From contig NZ_MBEJ01000074.1 in assembly GCF_001953975.1 (NCBI RefSeq), positions 1 through 43,931 of the forward strand: a stretch of DNA of 43,931 nucleotides. Direction: 5' to 3'. Made by a program: the position numbers and the translations under genes. The DNA is from Mycobacterium sp. NS-7484. GTDB lineage: Bacteria > Actinomycetota > Actinomycetes > Mycobacteriales > Mycobacteriaceae. Shown one piece after another: positions 33,173 through 42,068 of the stretch. Each line of letters opens with the position of its first letter. Position 1 is the first letter of the stretch. The notes beneath the pieces are model-generated. The model searched no databases. It was not told the DNA's origin and saw nothing but the letters and a program-made list of their open reading frames with translations.

Positions 33173-34999
33173 ATGACCTCAGCGACCATTCCGGGTCTGG
33201 ACACCGCACCGACGAAACATGAGGGACTGCTGGCCTGGGTCCAGGAGGTCGCCGAGCTCACTCAGCCGGACCGGGTGGTATTCGCCGACGGCTCCGAGGA
33301 AGAATTCGACCGGTTGGCCGCCCACCTCGTCGAGGCCGGAACCTTCACCAAGCTCAACGACGAGAAGAAGCCCAACTCCTACCTCGCCCAGTCCGACCCC
33401 GCCGACGTCGCGAGGGTCGAGTCCCGCACCTTCATCTGCACCGAGCGGGAACTGGACGCCGGCCCCACCAACAACTGGATGGACCCGGCCGAGATGCGCG
33501 GCATCATGACCGACCTGTACCGGGGCTGCATGCGTGGCCGCACCATGTACGTCGTCCCGTTCTGCATGGGGCCGCTGGGCGCCGAGGATCCCAAGCTGGG
33601 TGTGGAGATCACCGACTCCGAGTACGTCGTGGTGTCCATGCGCACCATGACCCGGATGGGCAAGGCCGCGCTGGAGAAGATCGGCGACGACGGTTTCTTC
33701 GTCAAGGCGCTGCACTCGATCGGTGCGCCGCTGGAGCCGGGCCAGAAGGACGTGCCCTGGCCGTGCAACGAGACCAAGTACATCACCCACTTCCCGGAGA
33801 CCCGTGAGATCTGGAGCTTCGGCTCGGGTTACGGCGGCAACGCGCTGCTGGGCAAGAAGTGCTACTCGCTGCGGATCGCCTCGGCGATGGCTCACGACGA
33901 GGGCTGGCTCGCTGAGCACATGCTGATCGTCAAGCTGATCTCCCCGGAGAACAAGGCGTACTTCATCGCCGCGGCGTTCCCCTCGGCCTGCGGCAAGACC
34001 AACCTCGCGATGCTGCAGCCCACGATCCCGGGCTGGCGCGCCGAGACCGTCGGCGACGACATCGCCTGGATGCGGTTCGGCAAGGACGGTCGTCTCTACG
34101 CCGTCAACCCCGAGTTCGGTTTCTTCGGTGTCGCGCCCGGCACCAACTGGGATTCCAACCCGAACGCGATGAAGACCATCGAGGCCGGCAACACCGTGTT
34201 CACCAACGTGGCCCTCACCGACGACGGCGACGTGTGGTGGGAAGGCCTGGAGGGCGACCCCGACCACCTGATCGACTGGAAGGGTCAGGATTGGTACCGC
34301 GAGTCGGAAGATAAAGCGGCACACCCGAACTCGCGCTACTGCACCCCGATCTCCCAGTGCCCGACGCTCGCGCCGGAGTGGGATGACCCGCAGGGTGTGC
34401 CGATCTCGGCGATCCTGTTCGGCGGCCGCCGCAAGACCACGGTCCCGCTGGTGACCCAGGCCCGCGACTGGCAGCACGGCGTGTTCATCGGCGCCACCTT
34501 GGGCTCCGAGCAGACCGCCGCGGCCGAGGGCAAGGTCGGCACCGTGCGTCGCGACCCGATGGCCATGCTGCCGTTCCTGGGTTACAACGTCGGTGATTAC
34601 TTCCAGCACTGGATCAACATCGGCAAGAACGCCGACGAGTCCAAGATGCCCGCGGTGTTCTTCGTCAACTGGTTCCGCCGTGGTGAGGACGGCCGCTTCC
34701 TGTGGCCGGGCTTCGGTGAGAACAGCCGCGTGCTGAAGTGGGCCATCGAGCGCATCGAGCACAAGGCCGACGGCAAGAGCACCCCGATCGGCATCGTGCC
34801 CACCGCGGCCGACCTCGACCTGTCCGGGCTCGACGTGGATCCTGCCGACGTCGACGAGGCTTTGGCCGTCAACGTCGCGGAGTGGCAGGCCGAGCTGCCG
34901 CTCATCGAGGAGTGGTTCGAGTTCGTCGGCGAGAAGCTGCCCACCGGCATCAAGGACGAGTTCGACGCTCTCAAGCACCGTTTGGCCGAAGAGGCCTAA
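33173..34999 (+). CDS. pckA: Phosphoenolpyruvate carboxykinase (GTP)
   Basis: A 608-residue GTP-type PEPCK. It interconverts oxaloacetate plus GTP with phosphoenolpyruvate, CO2 and GDP, the entry to gluconeogenesis from fatty acids and lactate, and can fix CO2 in the reverse direction. The P-loop-like SACGKTN carries C273, a residue studied in the M. tuberculosis enzyme. Other family pieces are [26 protein letters not shown] and the guanine-binding [22 protein letters not shown] 33173 follows AGGAGA (33162-33167); a TTG just before it is also open. It matches Rv0211. Codon use and motifs are regular. A 26-bp hairpin ends the transcript. Confidence 0.97.
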   Translation: MTSATIPGLDTAPTKHEGLLAWVQEVAELTQPDRVVFADGSEEEFDRLAAHLVEAGTFTKLNDEKKPNSYLAQSDPADVARVESRTFICTERELDAGPTNNWMDPAEMRGIMTDLYRGCMRGRTMYVVPFCMGPLGAEDPKLGVEITDSEYVVVSMRTMTRMGKAALEKIGDDGFFVKALHSIGAPLEPGQKDVPWPCNETKYITHFPETREIWSFGSGYGGNALLGKKCYSLRIASAMAHDEGWLAEHMLIVKLISPENKAYFIAAAFPSACGKTNLAMLQPTIPGWRAETVGDDIAWMRFGKDGRLYAVNPEFGFFGVAPGTNWDSNPNAMKTIEAGNTVFTNVALTDDGDVWWEGLEGDPDHLIDWKGQDWYRESEDKAAHPNSRYCTPISQCPTLAPEWDDPQGVPISAILFGGRRKTTVPLVTQARDWQHGVFIGATLGSEQTAAAEGKVGTVRRDPMAMLPFLGYNVGDYFQHWINIGKNADESKMPAVFFVNWFRRGEDGRFLWPGFGENSRVLKWAIERIEHKADGKSTPIGIVPTAADLDLSGLDVDPADVDEALAVNVAEWQAELPLIEEWFEFVGEKLPTGIKDEFDALKHRLAEEA

Positions 35000-35004
35000 T
35001 CCCG

Positions 35005-35062
35005 CGAACAGACGCAAACCCGTACCAAATCCGTTGATTTGGTACGGGTTTGCGTCTGTTCG
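35005..35062. terminator. 26-bp perfect hairpin after pckA
   Basis: The left arm (35005-35030, beginning CGAACAGACGC) pairs with the right arm (35037-35062) over 26 perfect base pairs with loop CCGTTG. It lies between pckA and the convergent signalling gene, so it can stop both transcripts. It is unusually long for a plain terminator; a mobile hairpin element is possible. Confidence 0.8.
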
Positions 35063-35092
35063 GCGAGTGGCCCAGTGGCCCTGATCCGCTTG

Positions 35093-37756
35093 CTAGCCAT
35101 GGCGTTCCGTTTCAGGAGCAAGTTCGGACCGCAGCCGGCCGATCTGTTCGAATGCGTAGTTGGCCACCTCGCTGGCGGTCATGCTTGCCCCGGCAGACGC
35201 GAGTGACCCGTAGCCGTCGTCTCCAAAAGTTCGTCTCAAATCAGTGATCGCGGCATCGATTTCGGGAAAGCTCGCGCGGGCCATCGCGGTCGAGGCGAAC
35301 CCGCTGATGATGGCTGCGGGTTGCTGTTCGCCGAGCCGGACGAGCAGTGCGGTGAGCAGCCCCAGCGAGTTACGCATGAGCTCGACGGTGCCGGAATCGT
35401 AGTAGTGCCGGACGGCTTGGGTGATGTAGTCGAGGGCGCCGGCGGTCTCGCCGCGGTCGGCGGCAAGCCCGGCCAGTAGGCAGGCGAAGATCGACGCCTG
35501 CTGTCGATCTCCGCTTTCCTCGGCGAGCGCCCACCCTCGGCAGAGGGCCTGGTTCGCAGATACCGGGTCGGTCTCGCGGCGGGCCCAGCCATATCCGAGC
35601 AGTGCGGCACCGGCCAGGGCGGGGTTGGCAGTGCTTTCGGCGTCGGTGGGCAGGCGCGCCGATTCGTTGATCGCCTCCTGGGCGGCACCGCAGACTGCCA
35701 GCGTCACCGACAACACGGCCTGGCTGGCGGTGTGGCGCTGAGGGAGGCGAGCGATCGTTGCCCGGCACCACTCGATTGCCCGGTCGGGGCGCCCCGTTGT
35801 GTTGTACCCGGCGGCCACCACGCAGGAGAACTCGTCGCCGACATCGTCGAAGTCTCCGTCCTCGATTGCCGACCTGCTGGCTTCGGCGTATTCGTTGAAG
35901 TCGTCGACGCGTCCCAGCGCAGCGCAGTTGGTGGCGCCGACCAAGAGTTGAGCCAGCCGCCGATGGCGTGCGGTCCGGGCGGCCGGCAGGATTTCCTCCA
36001 CCCAGCCCAGGGGCTCCCACTGTTCGAGGAAGTACCCGAAGTAGATCGCATTCACCGCGACTGCGGCTGCGGTGTCGAGATCGCCGTTGTCGGTCGCCCA
36101 TCGAAAGGCCGTACGTAGGTTCGGCAACTCGATGTTGAACCAGTCGTACGCCTCCCGCTGACGCGGACTGTCCCACAACGCGAGAAGTTCAGCCTCCAAG
36201 CTCGCGAAGTAGCGCGCATGTGAGGTGCGCGCTTCCCGTGCGCCGCCGGAGCGAACAAGTTGTTCCTCGGCGAACTGACGGATGGTCTCCAGCATCGAGA
36301 AGCGAGTGCGCGATGCTGTCCGGTCCGCCGCCAACAGCGACTTGCGCACAAGGGCGTCGAGCAGATCGAGTGTGCCCAGATCGTCGTGTGAGCCCGCCAC
36401 CGCGCACGCGGCCGCCAGATCGAACCCGCCACTGAACACGGAAAGCCTTGTCAGCAAGTACTTTTCGTCGCCGTCGAGCAGGTCGTAGGACCATTGCACG
36501 GCGTGGCTGAGCGTCTGGTGGCGTTCCAACCCCCGCCGCGAGCCCACGAGCAACCGGAAACGGTCGTCGAGCCGGTCGCGGATCTCCGACGCCGTCATTG
36601 AAACGATGCGCGACGCCGCGAGCTCGATCGCCAGCGGAATTCCGTCCAAGCGACGGCAGATCTCGACTACCGCCGCGGATTCGACCGGCGAGGTGAAGGA
36701 GGCGTGCGGCGATACCGCCTGAGCTCGGTCGACGAACAACTCCGCGGCCGCGGATCCTGGCCCGTCGCGGATGTCCAGTGACGGTACCGGCCAGCGTTGC
36801 TCGTCTTTGAGTCGTAGTCCCTCGCGGCTGGTCGCCAGGATGGTGACCGTCGACGAGTGGGTGAGGATCGCCTCGATCAGGTCGGCGGCCGCGTTCAGGA
36901 CGTGCTCGCAGTTGTCGAACATCAACAGGCGTGATCGGCCTTGCAGCGCGGCGGCAATGCTCTGGGTGACGGTCAGACCGGCCTGCTGGGTGACCCCGAG
37001 AACGTCCGCGACGGAGTCCGGCACCGCCGCCGGATCACCGACCGCGGCGAGTTCGACGACGAACACTCCGTCCGGATATGCGTCGGCGGAGCGTGCGGCC
37101 AGCTCCAATGCCAGCCGGGTCTTGCCGACGCCGCCGACACCGGTCAGTGTCACCAGGCGATGCGATTTCAGCGCGGTGCTCAATTCCGCCAGATCCGCCT
37201 CACGGCCGATGAGGCTGGTGGTCGCAGCCCGCAGATTTCCCGGTCCGGTGGTGACAGTCTTCAGCGGCGGAAACTCGGAGGGCAGCCCTGCGGCTTGAAC
37301 CTGGTGTATCTCAACCGGTTTGGTGATGTCACGTAGTCGTCTCGGTCCCAACGAGATCAGATCGATGTCGGTGATCAGGCCGGCTGTGACTCCGTCGAGC
37401 AGGATCTGACCGCCGTGCCCGGCGGCCATGATGCGGGCGGCTCGGTTGAGTACCGCTCCGAAGTAATCGCCGTCGCGCGATTCAGCTTCGCCGGTGGCGA
37501 TGCCCATCCGCACCGGCAGACCCAATTCGCGCTGCGCGGTGACTGCAGCGTCTATCGCGGCTGCGGGTGACGAGAATGCAGCGCAGACGCCGTCGCCGGT
37601 GTGTTTGAACGTGTGTCCGGCGTGGGATCCGATGGCCGCGCGCAACACGTCGTCGTGTACGGCCAGCGCGGCCCGCATCACGTCCGGTTCGGTTTCCCAC
37701 CGCCGTGTCGATCCTTCGATGTCGGTGAACAGGAACGTGACGACCCCCGACGGCAT
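35093..37756 (-). CDS. Class III adenylate cyclase/NB-ARC ATPase signalling protein
   Basis: An 887-residue protein. The N-terminal class III cyclase domain (about 1-155) is complete: metal-binding D12 (LFTDIEGST) and D55 (KHTGDG), adenine-specifying K51 and D97, and transition-state N104 and R108 (NRAAR). It should make cAMP. An ATPase domain follows with Walker A GVGGVGKTRL (about 206-215), LLMFDNCEHV and TSREGL. The rest is helical, TPR-like, and ends SELAPETERHG. Similar M. tuberculosis proteins (for example Rv0386, Rv1358) end in a LuxR helix-turn-helix; none is visible here, so the output is probably cAMP and protein binding rather than direct DNA binding. I chose ATG 37756; the frame opens at ATG 37831 as well. 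Confidence 0.87.
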   Translation of the reverse strand: MPSGVVTFLFTDIEGSTRRWETEPDVMRAALAVHDDVLRAAIGSHAGHTFKHTGDGVCAAFSSPAAAIDAAVTAQRELGLPVRMGIATGEAESRDGDYFGAVLNRAARIMAAGHGGQILLDGVTAGLITDIDLISLGPRRLRDITKPVEIHQVQAAGLPSEFPPLKTVTTGPGNLRAATTSLIGREADLAELSTALKSHRLVTLTGVGGVGKTRLALELAARSADAYPDGVFVVELAAVGDPAAVPDSVADVLGVTQQAGLTVTQSIAAALQGRSRLLMFDNCEHVLNAAADLIEAILTHSSTVTILATSREGLRLKDEQRWPVPSLDIRDGPGSAAAELFVDRAQAVSPHASFTSPVESAAVVEICRRLDGIPLAIELAASRIVSMTASEIRDRLDDRFRLLVGSRRGLERHQTLSHAVQWSYDLLDGDEKYLLTRLSVFSGGFDLAAACAVAGSHDDLGTLDLLDALVRKSLLAADRTASRTRFSMLETIRQFAEEQLVRSGGAREARTSHARYFASLEAELLALWDSPRQREAYDWFNIELPNLRTAFRWATDNGDLDTAAAVAVNAIYFGYFLEQWEPLGWVEEILPAARTARHRRLAQLLVGATNCAALGRVDDFNEYAEASRSAIEDGDFDDVGDEFSCVVAAGYNTTGRPDRAIEWCRATIARLPQRHTASQAVLSVTLAVCGAAQEAINESARLPTDAESTANPALAGAALLGYGWARRETDPVSANQALCRGWALAEESGDRQQASIFACLLAGLAADRGETAGALDYITQAVRHYYDSGTVELMRNSLGLLTALLVRLGEQQPAAIISGFASTAMARASFPEIDAAITDLRRTFGDDGYGSLASAGASMTASEVANYAFEQIGRLRSELAPETERHG

Positions 37757-37869
37757 GTGGACGCCGTCCTCAAAGCGCTTCGGTCGATCGCACCGGCACT
37801 CCCACGCTTGCTCCGCTGGGTGTCTTGACATCGTAGGACCGCAGCTCGCATCCGGGGTAGGAAGGAGGT

Positions 37870-38751
37870 ATGCAGGAGACGCCGCGAGTCGACGAGCGGG
37901 TCGAGTTACTGCCCGCCGCGTTCATCGGGCACGGCAGCCCGATGAACGCCCTGGAGGTCAACCGGTACACGTCGGCGTGGAAGGCTTTCGGGCAGGCGGT
38001 CCCCAAGCCCAGGGCGATCCTGGTGATCAGCGCGCACTGGTACATCAACGCCACGGCTGTCACCGCGATGCCGCGGCCGCGAACGATCCACGATTTCTAC
38101 GGCTTCCCGCAAGAGCTGTTCGATGTGCAGTACCCGGCCCCGGGTCTGCCGGACTTGGCCGAGGAAGTGGCCGACGTGGTGCATCCGACGTGGGTGGGCG
38201 CAGACGTGGACAGCTGGGGAATCGATCACGGCACCTGGTCGGTACTGGTACACGCTTTCCCGGAGGCGTCGATCCCGGTGGTCCAGCTGTCGATCAACGC
38301 CGACAAGCCACTCGAATACCACCTCGAACTCGGTGCCAGGCTGGCTGCCCTACGAGAGCGTGGTGTGCTCATCATGGCCAGCGGCAATGTGGTCCACAAT
38401 CTGCGCGGAATGGACTGGGGCCGCCCGGACACCGGCTATGACTGGGCCCAGCGGTTCAACACCGATGCGACGGCGCTGATGCTTTCGGAGCCCGCCGACG
38501 CTGGGCGGCTGCAAGAGCACTCCGATTTCCGGCGCGCGGTGCCGACGCCGGACCATTTCATCCCGCTGCTGTACCTGGCCGGCGTCACCGCGGCCGAAGG
38601 GGACACTCTCGACGTACTCGTGGACGGCTACACCTACGGATCCATGTCGATGACGGCCTACACGTTGGGACTGAACGGCGCGAGCAGCACGAGTCACCAC
38701 GGAGGAGCGCCGCCGCCGCCGGATTTCCCGGCCGACGCCTCGAACATCTGA
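37870..38751 (+). CDS. DODA-type extradiol dioxygenase family (YgiD-like)
   Basis: A 293-residue LigB-fold enzyme like E. coli YgiD and plant DODA. The metal-binding histidines are visible: H21 in FIGHGSPMN, H56 in ISAHWYIN and H176 in ASGNVVHN, with H120 in GIDHGTWS as the likely catalytic base. Family members cleave the catechol ring of DOPA-like substrates; the natural substrate in mycobacteria is not known. ATG 37870 follows AAGGAGG directly upstream, an excellent Shine-Dalgarno. The C-terminal tail (about 275-293) is proline-rich. Divergent from the cyclase gene, separated by 113 bases. No counterpart in this position in M. tuberculosis that I recall. Confidence 0.9.
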   Translation: MQETPRVDERVELLPAAFIGHGSPMNALEVNRYTSAWKAFGQAVPKPRAILVISAHWYINATAVTAMPRPRTIHDFYGFPQELFDVQYPAPGLPDLAEEVADVVHPTWVGADVDSWGIDHGTWSVLVHAFPEASIPVVQLSINADKPLEYHLELGARLAALRERGVLIMASGNVVHNLRGMDWGRPDTGYDWAQRFNTDATALMLSEPADAGRLQEHSDFRRAVPTPDHFIPLLYLAGVTAAEGDTLDVLVDGYTYGSMSMTAYTLGLNGASSTSHHGGAPPPPDFPADASNI

Positions 38752-38784
38752 CGCGGGTAGACCAGACCGGCTACGGCGCTCTCA

Positions 38785-39003
38785 TCAGACGCCGGGAAGG
38801 CCGATCCACGGGATCGCGGGCCGGTTTGCCGGCGGAGCCGTCGTCACCGGACGTGACTTGACCGCCACGCTGCCGTTCGTCGAGCAGACAGTCGTCGCCG
38901 CGCCGGTGCTCTGGCAGGTCGGTCGAGCGTGCGCGACCGGGGCTGAAACCGCTGCCGCCACAACGAAACCCGCCGCCACCAGTAGTGACTTACCTCGGTC
39001 CAT
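38785..39003 (-). CDS. Small secreted cysteine-pair protein
   Basis: A 72-residue protein with a signal peptide (cleavage after VAHA, residue 26). The mature part has two cysteines, C30 and C40, in RPTCQSTGAATTVCSTNGSV, followed by a Pro-rich tail ending PWIGLPGV. The same cysteine loop with TVC recurs in the protein at 42495, so they are members of one small secreted family. ATG 39003 follows GAAAGGCGG. The ORF as extended to 39078 would add a non-signal leader. Function unknown. Confidence 0.75.
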   Translation of the reverse strand: MDRGKSLLVAAGFVVAAAVSAPVAHARPTCQSTGAATTVCSTNGSVAVKSRPVTTAPPANRPAIPWIGLPGV

Positions 39004-39068
39004 CGTTCCGCCTTTCAAGCACAATCCGAAACCGCGAATCGCGGTGAGGTGTAACCCTGAACACCGGG

Positions 39069-39503
39069 TCATGGGCAATCCGAGATCACCACGGGGGAGG
39101 TGGGACTCATCGGGTTGTTGTGGGCAGCAGCGCGCTGGAGTGCATCCTGGCGAGCAGCCTCGACGGTGATACCGGCGCCGCCGGCCACGACATCTCCGGC
39201 GTCATCGGCGACAGACACGATGCACAGATGGTCGTTGGTCTCCTCATCGCTGGTGCAATCGTTGCCGCCGGCGTCCTGGCAGGCTGCGATCACCGCCGCG
39301 GCGGCTTCCTCCCGGGTGTTGCCGGTACCCCGGAAGCCGACGAGGGAATCGCGGAAGGCGCCGGTGCCGACTGCCACAAAGCTGTGTTCGTCCGAGTTCT
39401 CGACGGTGCCATCGGGCCCGCCCGCCCATGCGATACCTGTCGACAGCCACGCGGCACTCAGCCCCGCGGCAAAGAGCGTCGAAACCCACCGTGTATTGGA
39501 CAT
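39069..39503 (-). CDS. Secreted DUF4189-like protein
   Basis: A 144-residue protein with a signal peptide ending about AWA (residue 27). The mature sequence HSFVAVGTGAFRDSLVGFRG, then EEAAAAVIAACQDAGGNDCT, DHLCIVSVADDAG and AARQDALQRAAAHN matches DUF4189: small domains of two repeats with paired cysteines, exported by many actinobacteria. No catalytic residues are known. ATG 39503 (MSNTRWVSTL) was chosen because it is followed at once by the signal peptide; the frame is open to 39617 through the divergent fadD4 promoter. Confidence 0.8.
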   Translation of the reverse strand: MSNTRWVSTLFAAGLSAAWLSTGIAWAGGPDGTVENSDEHSFVAVGTGAFRDSLVGFRGTGNTREEAAAAVIAACQDAGGNDCTSDEETNDHLCIVSVADDAGDVVAGGAGITVEAARQDALQRAAAHNNPMSPTSPVVISDCP

Positions 39504-39605
39504 ACCCCGACCTCTCGCCGAATGGAGAATCACCGATCGGTCGCGGCATACCCGGTGCGGTTTCGGGTAAACACTCTGCCGACGTCCTGTGCCTGAGGCG
39601 AGCCG

Positions 39606-39648
39606 AACGGGCGCCACTTGACACCTGTCAAGTGGCGCCCGTTACAGT
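39606..39648 (+). promoter_or_regulatory. 18-bp perfect palindrome carrying the fadD4 promoter
   Basis: AACGGGCGCCACTTGACA, CC, TGTCAAGTGGCGCCCGTT (39606-39643) is a perfect 18-bp inverted repeat. Its left arm holds a consensus -35 TTGACA (39618-39623). A TAnnnT -10 box TACAGT (39643-39648) starts 19 bases later, and 6 bases on is ATG 39655, with no Shine-Dalgarno: a leaderless promoter overlapped by an operator. A dimeric repressor bound here would block RNA polymerase. Confidence 0.65.
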
Positions 39649-39654
39649 GCCTTC

Positions 39655-41175
39655 ATGCAGATCCGTGAGCATGCCGAGGCCAACCCCGAGAAGCCGGCCA
39701 TCATCCTCCACCCGTCGGGCACCGTCGTCACCTTCGGCGACCTCGAGGCCCGGGCGAATCGGTTGGCTCATCACTTCCGTCAACAGGGTCTGCAGGAGGG
39801 CGACGTGGTCGCGATCCTCATGGAGAACAACGAGCACATCCACGCGGTGATGTGGGCGGCCCGACGCATCGGTCTGTACTACGTGCCGATCAACACCCAC
39901 CTCACCCCGGCCGAGGCGGCGTACATCATCGACAACAGCGGGGCCAAGGCCATCGTCGGCTCGGCCGCTCTCAAAGATGTGCTGGCCGGCCTCGACAAGG
40001 AACTGCCCAACGGGTTACCGGGCACCCTGCTGATTGCCGACGGAGAGTTGGAGGGCTGGCAGCGCTACCCCGAGGCGGTCGCCGACCTGCCCAGCACCCC
40101 GGTCGACGACGAGATGGACGGCGACCTGCTGCAGTACTCGTCGGGCACCACGGGCCGCCCCAAAGGCATCAAACGCGAGCTCCCGCATCTGCCGCCCTCG
40201 CAGACCCCCGGCATGATGGCCGCCCTGGTCGGCTTCTGGATGCAGCCGGATTCGGTATACCTGAGCCCCGCACCGCTGTACCACACCGCACCGTCGGTGT
40301 GGTCGATGCAGACCCAGGCCGCCGGTATCACCACCGTGGTGCTGGAGCGCTTCGACGCCGAAGGCTGCCTGGAGGCTATCCAGAAACACAAGGTGACCCA
40401 CGGCCAGTTCGTCCCGGTGATGTTCACTCGGTTGTTGAAACTGCCTGAGAGCGTACGAGATTCGTATGACGTGTCGAGCCTGCAGCGGATCATGCACGCC
40501 GCCGCGCCGTGCCCGGTGGAGATCAAGAAGCAGATGATCGACTGGTGGGGCCCGATCGTCGACGAGTACTACGCCTCCTCCGAAGCCATCGGCGCCACGC
40601 TGATCACCGCCGACGAGTGGCTGGCCCACCCGGGTTCGGTCGGCCGGGCGATGACGGGCATCGTGCACATCCTCGATGAGGACGGCAACGAGCTGCCGCC
40701 CGGTCAGGCCGGGGAGATCTTCTTCGAGGGCGGCCAGGACTTCGAGTACCTCAACGACGCGGAAAAGACCGCCTCGTCCCGGGATTCGCACGGCTGGAAG
40801 ACGGTGGGCGACATCGGTTATCTCGATGAGGACGGTTACCTCTACCTCACCGATCGTCGCCACCACATGATCATCTCGGGCGGAGTGAACATCTACCCCC
40901 AGGAAGCCGAGAACATGCTCGTCGTCCACCCGAAGGTGATGGACGCGGCGGTGTTCGGTATCCCGGACGACGAGATGGGGCAGAGCGTCAAGGGCGTGGT
41001 GCAGACCGTCGATCCGGCAGATGCCACCCCCGAATTCGCCGAGGAACTGCTGGCCTGGTTGCGGGACAAGCTGACCCATTACAAGTGCCCGCGCTCGATC
41101 TCCTTCGAGGCCGAGTTGCCGCGCACCGACACCGGCAAGCTGTTCAAGCAGGGGCTGATAAACAAGTACTCGTGA
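39655..41175 (+). CDS. fadD4: Acyl-CoA synthetase FadD4
   Basis: A 506-residue adenylate-forming enzyme. It activates a carboxylic acid to an acyl-AMP and then to acyl-CoA. The core P-loop motif is YSSGTTGRPKGIKR (about 161-174), the A5/A8 regions include TVGDIGYLDEDGYLYLTDRR, and the catalytic lysine is K495 in RTDTGKLFK. Length and motifs are complete. It matches Rv0214 by position after pckA and by order. The acid substrate is unknown; a crotonase starts at its stop (GTGA), suggesting one beta-oxidation-like pathway. It is probably leaderless and controlled by the palindrome at 39606-39643. Confidence 0.92.
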   Translation: MQIREHAEANPEKPAIILHPSGTVVTFGDLEARANRLAHHFRQQGLQEGDVVAILMENNEHIHAVMWAARRIGLYYVPINTHLTPAEAAYIIDNSGAKAIVGSAALKDVLAGLDKELPNGLPGTLLIADGELEGWQRYPEAVADLPSTPVDDEMDGDLLQYSSGTTGRPKGIKRELPHLPPSQTPGMMAALVGFWMQPDSVYLSPAPLYHTAPSVWSMQTQAAGITTVVLERFDAEGCLEAIQKHKVTHGQFVPVMFTRLLKLPESVRDSYDVSSLQRIMHAAAPCPVEIKKQMIDWWGPIVDEYYASSEAIGATLITADEWLAHPGSVGRAMTGIVHILDEDGNELPPGQAGEIFFEGGQDFEYLNDAEKTASSRDSHGWKTVGDIGYLDEDGYLYLTDRRHHMIISGGVNIYPQEAENMLVVHPKVMDAAVFGIPDDEMGQSVKGVVQTVDPADATPEFAEELLAWLRDKLTHYKCPRSISFEAELPRTDTGKLFKQGLINKYS

Positions 41176-42068
41176 GCCACGAGCTGCCCGGCGGGATCGT
41201 CGTCGGGGTCGACACCCCGACGGACGCGGCGACGTTCACGGTGACCGAACATCCGAGTACCGACCGCCGGGTGGTCACCGTCGGATCGGTCGAGCAGACC
41301 TTGGACGAGCTCACGCAGCGGTGCGACCGGTGGCCCCAGGCCGCCGCGGTGTGTGACGACGTGCTGCGCTCGTTCGATCCGGCCGGCCCCACCCGGTCCG
41401 GACTCATCACCGAATCCTTGGCCTACTCGACCCTGCAATCGGGGCCGGAGTTCGCCCGGTGGCTGGCCGAGCGCGGCCCGGCCAGCGCGCCGCAGCTGCC
41501 CGATCCGGTGCTGGCCCACCGCGACGGCAATACGTTGTACGTCCGGTTCAACCGGCCCCAGCGGCACAACGCGTTCTCCACCGACGCCCGGGCCGCCCTG
41601 CTGGAGGCGCTCGAGGTGGCCCGGCTGGACGATTCGGTCGACGAGGTGGTGCTCGGCGGCACCGGCCGATCCTTCTGCAGCGGTGGTGATCTGGCCGAGT
41701 TCGGTTCGTTCGACGACCCGGCCAGCGCTCATCTGGCCCGCACCCGGTACAGCCCCGCTCTCGTCCTCGACGAACTCACCGCCAGGCTCGGGCGGCGCTG
41801 CCGCGCCGAAGTGCACGGGCAAGTTCTCGGCAGCGGACTGGAAATGGCCTGCTATTGCGGGTGGGTCAGCTGCCACCCGGACGCCGTCATCGGCCTGCCG
41901 GAACTTGCGCTCGGTCTGATCCCGGGCGCAGGCGGCACGGTGAGCATCACCCGACGCATCGGCCGGTGGCGCACCGCGTACCTGGTGTTGTCCGGGCGCA
42001 CCATCGACGCGGCCACCGCCCTGGCGTGGGGGCTGGTCGACGAGATCGGCCCGGCCCCGTCGGCCTGA
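41172..42068 (+). CDS. Crotonase (enoyl-CoA hydratase/isomerase family) with N-terminal extension
   Basis: A 298-residue protein: about 110 N-terminal residues unlike standard crotonases (TVTEHPSTDRRVVTVGSVEQ), then a crotonase domain starting LYVRFNRPQRHNAFSTDARA. Oxyanion-hole elements are present in GRSFCSGGDLAEFG and VHGQVLGSGLEMACYC, and the region with the second acid is GLPELALGLIPGAGGT. Both acidic residues typical of hydratases seem to be present, so hydration is plausible. GTG 41172 overlaps the fadD4 stop (GTGA), so it is translationally coupled; the longer frame to 41085 lies inside fadD4. Its stop abuts the convergent haemophore-like gene with no gap. The extension may be a partner-binding or regulatory domain. 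Confidence 0.85.
   Translation: MSHELPGGIVVGVDTPTDAATFTVTEHPSTDRRVVTVGSVEQTLDELTQRCDRWPQAAAVCDDVLRSFDPAGPTRSGLITESLAYSTLQSGPEFARWLAERGPASAPQLPDPVLAHRDGNTLYVRFNRPQRHNAFSTDARAALLEALEVARLDDSVDEVVLGGTGRSFCSGGDLAEFGSFDDPASAHLARTRYSPALVLDELTARLGRRCRAEVHGQVLGSGLEMACYCGWVSCHPDAVIGLPELALGLIPGAGGTVSITRRIGRWRTAYLVLSGRTIDAATALAWGLVDEIGPAPSA

Noticed and set aside
33179..35017. 612-residue minus-strand ORF over pckA
   Set aside because: Antisense of the highly conserved PEPCK; shadow frame.
37757..37831. Upstream ATG 37831 as the cyclase start
   Set aside because: The 25 extra residues (Cys/Arg-rich) do not look like cyclase N-termini, and no Shine-Dalgarno precedes it; ATG 37756 leads at once into the first strand of the domain.
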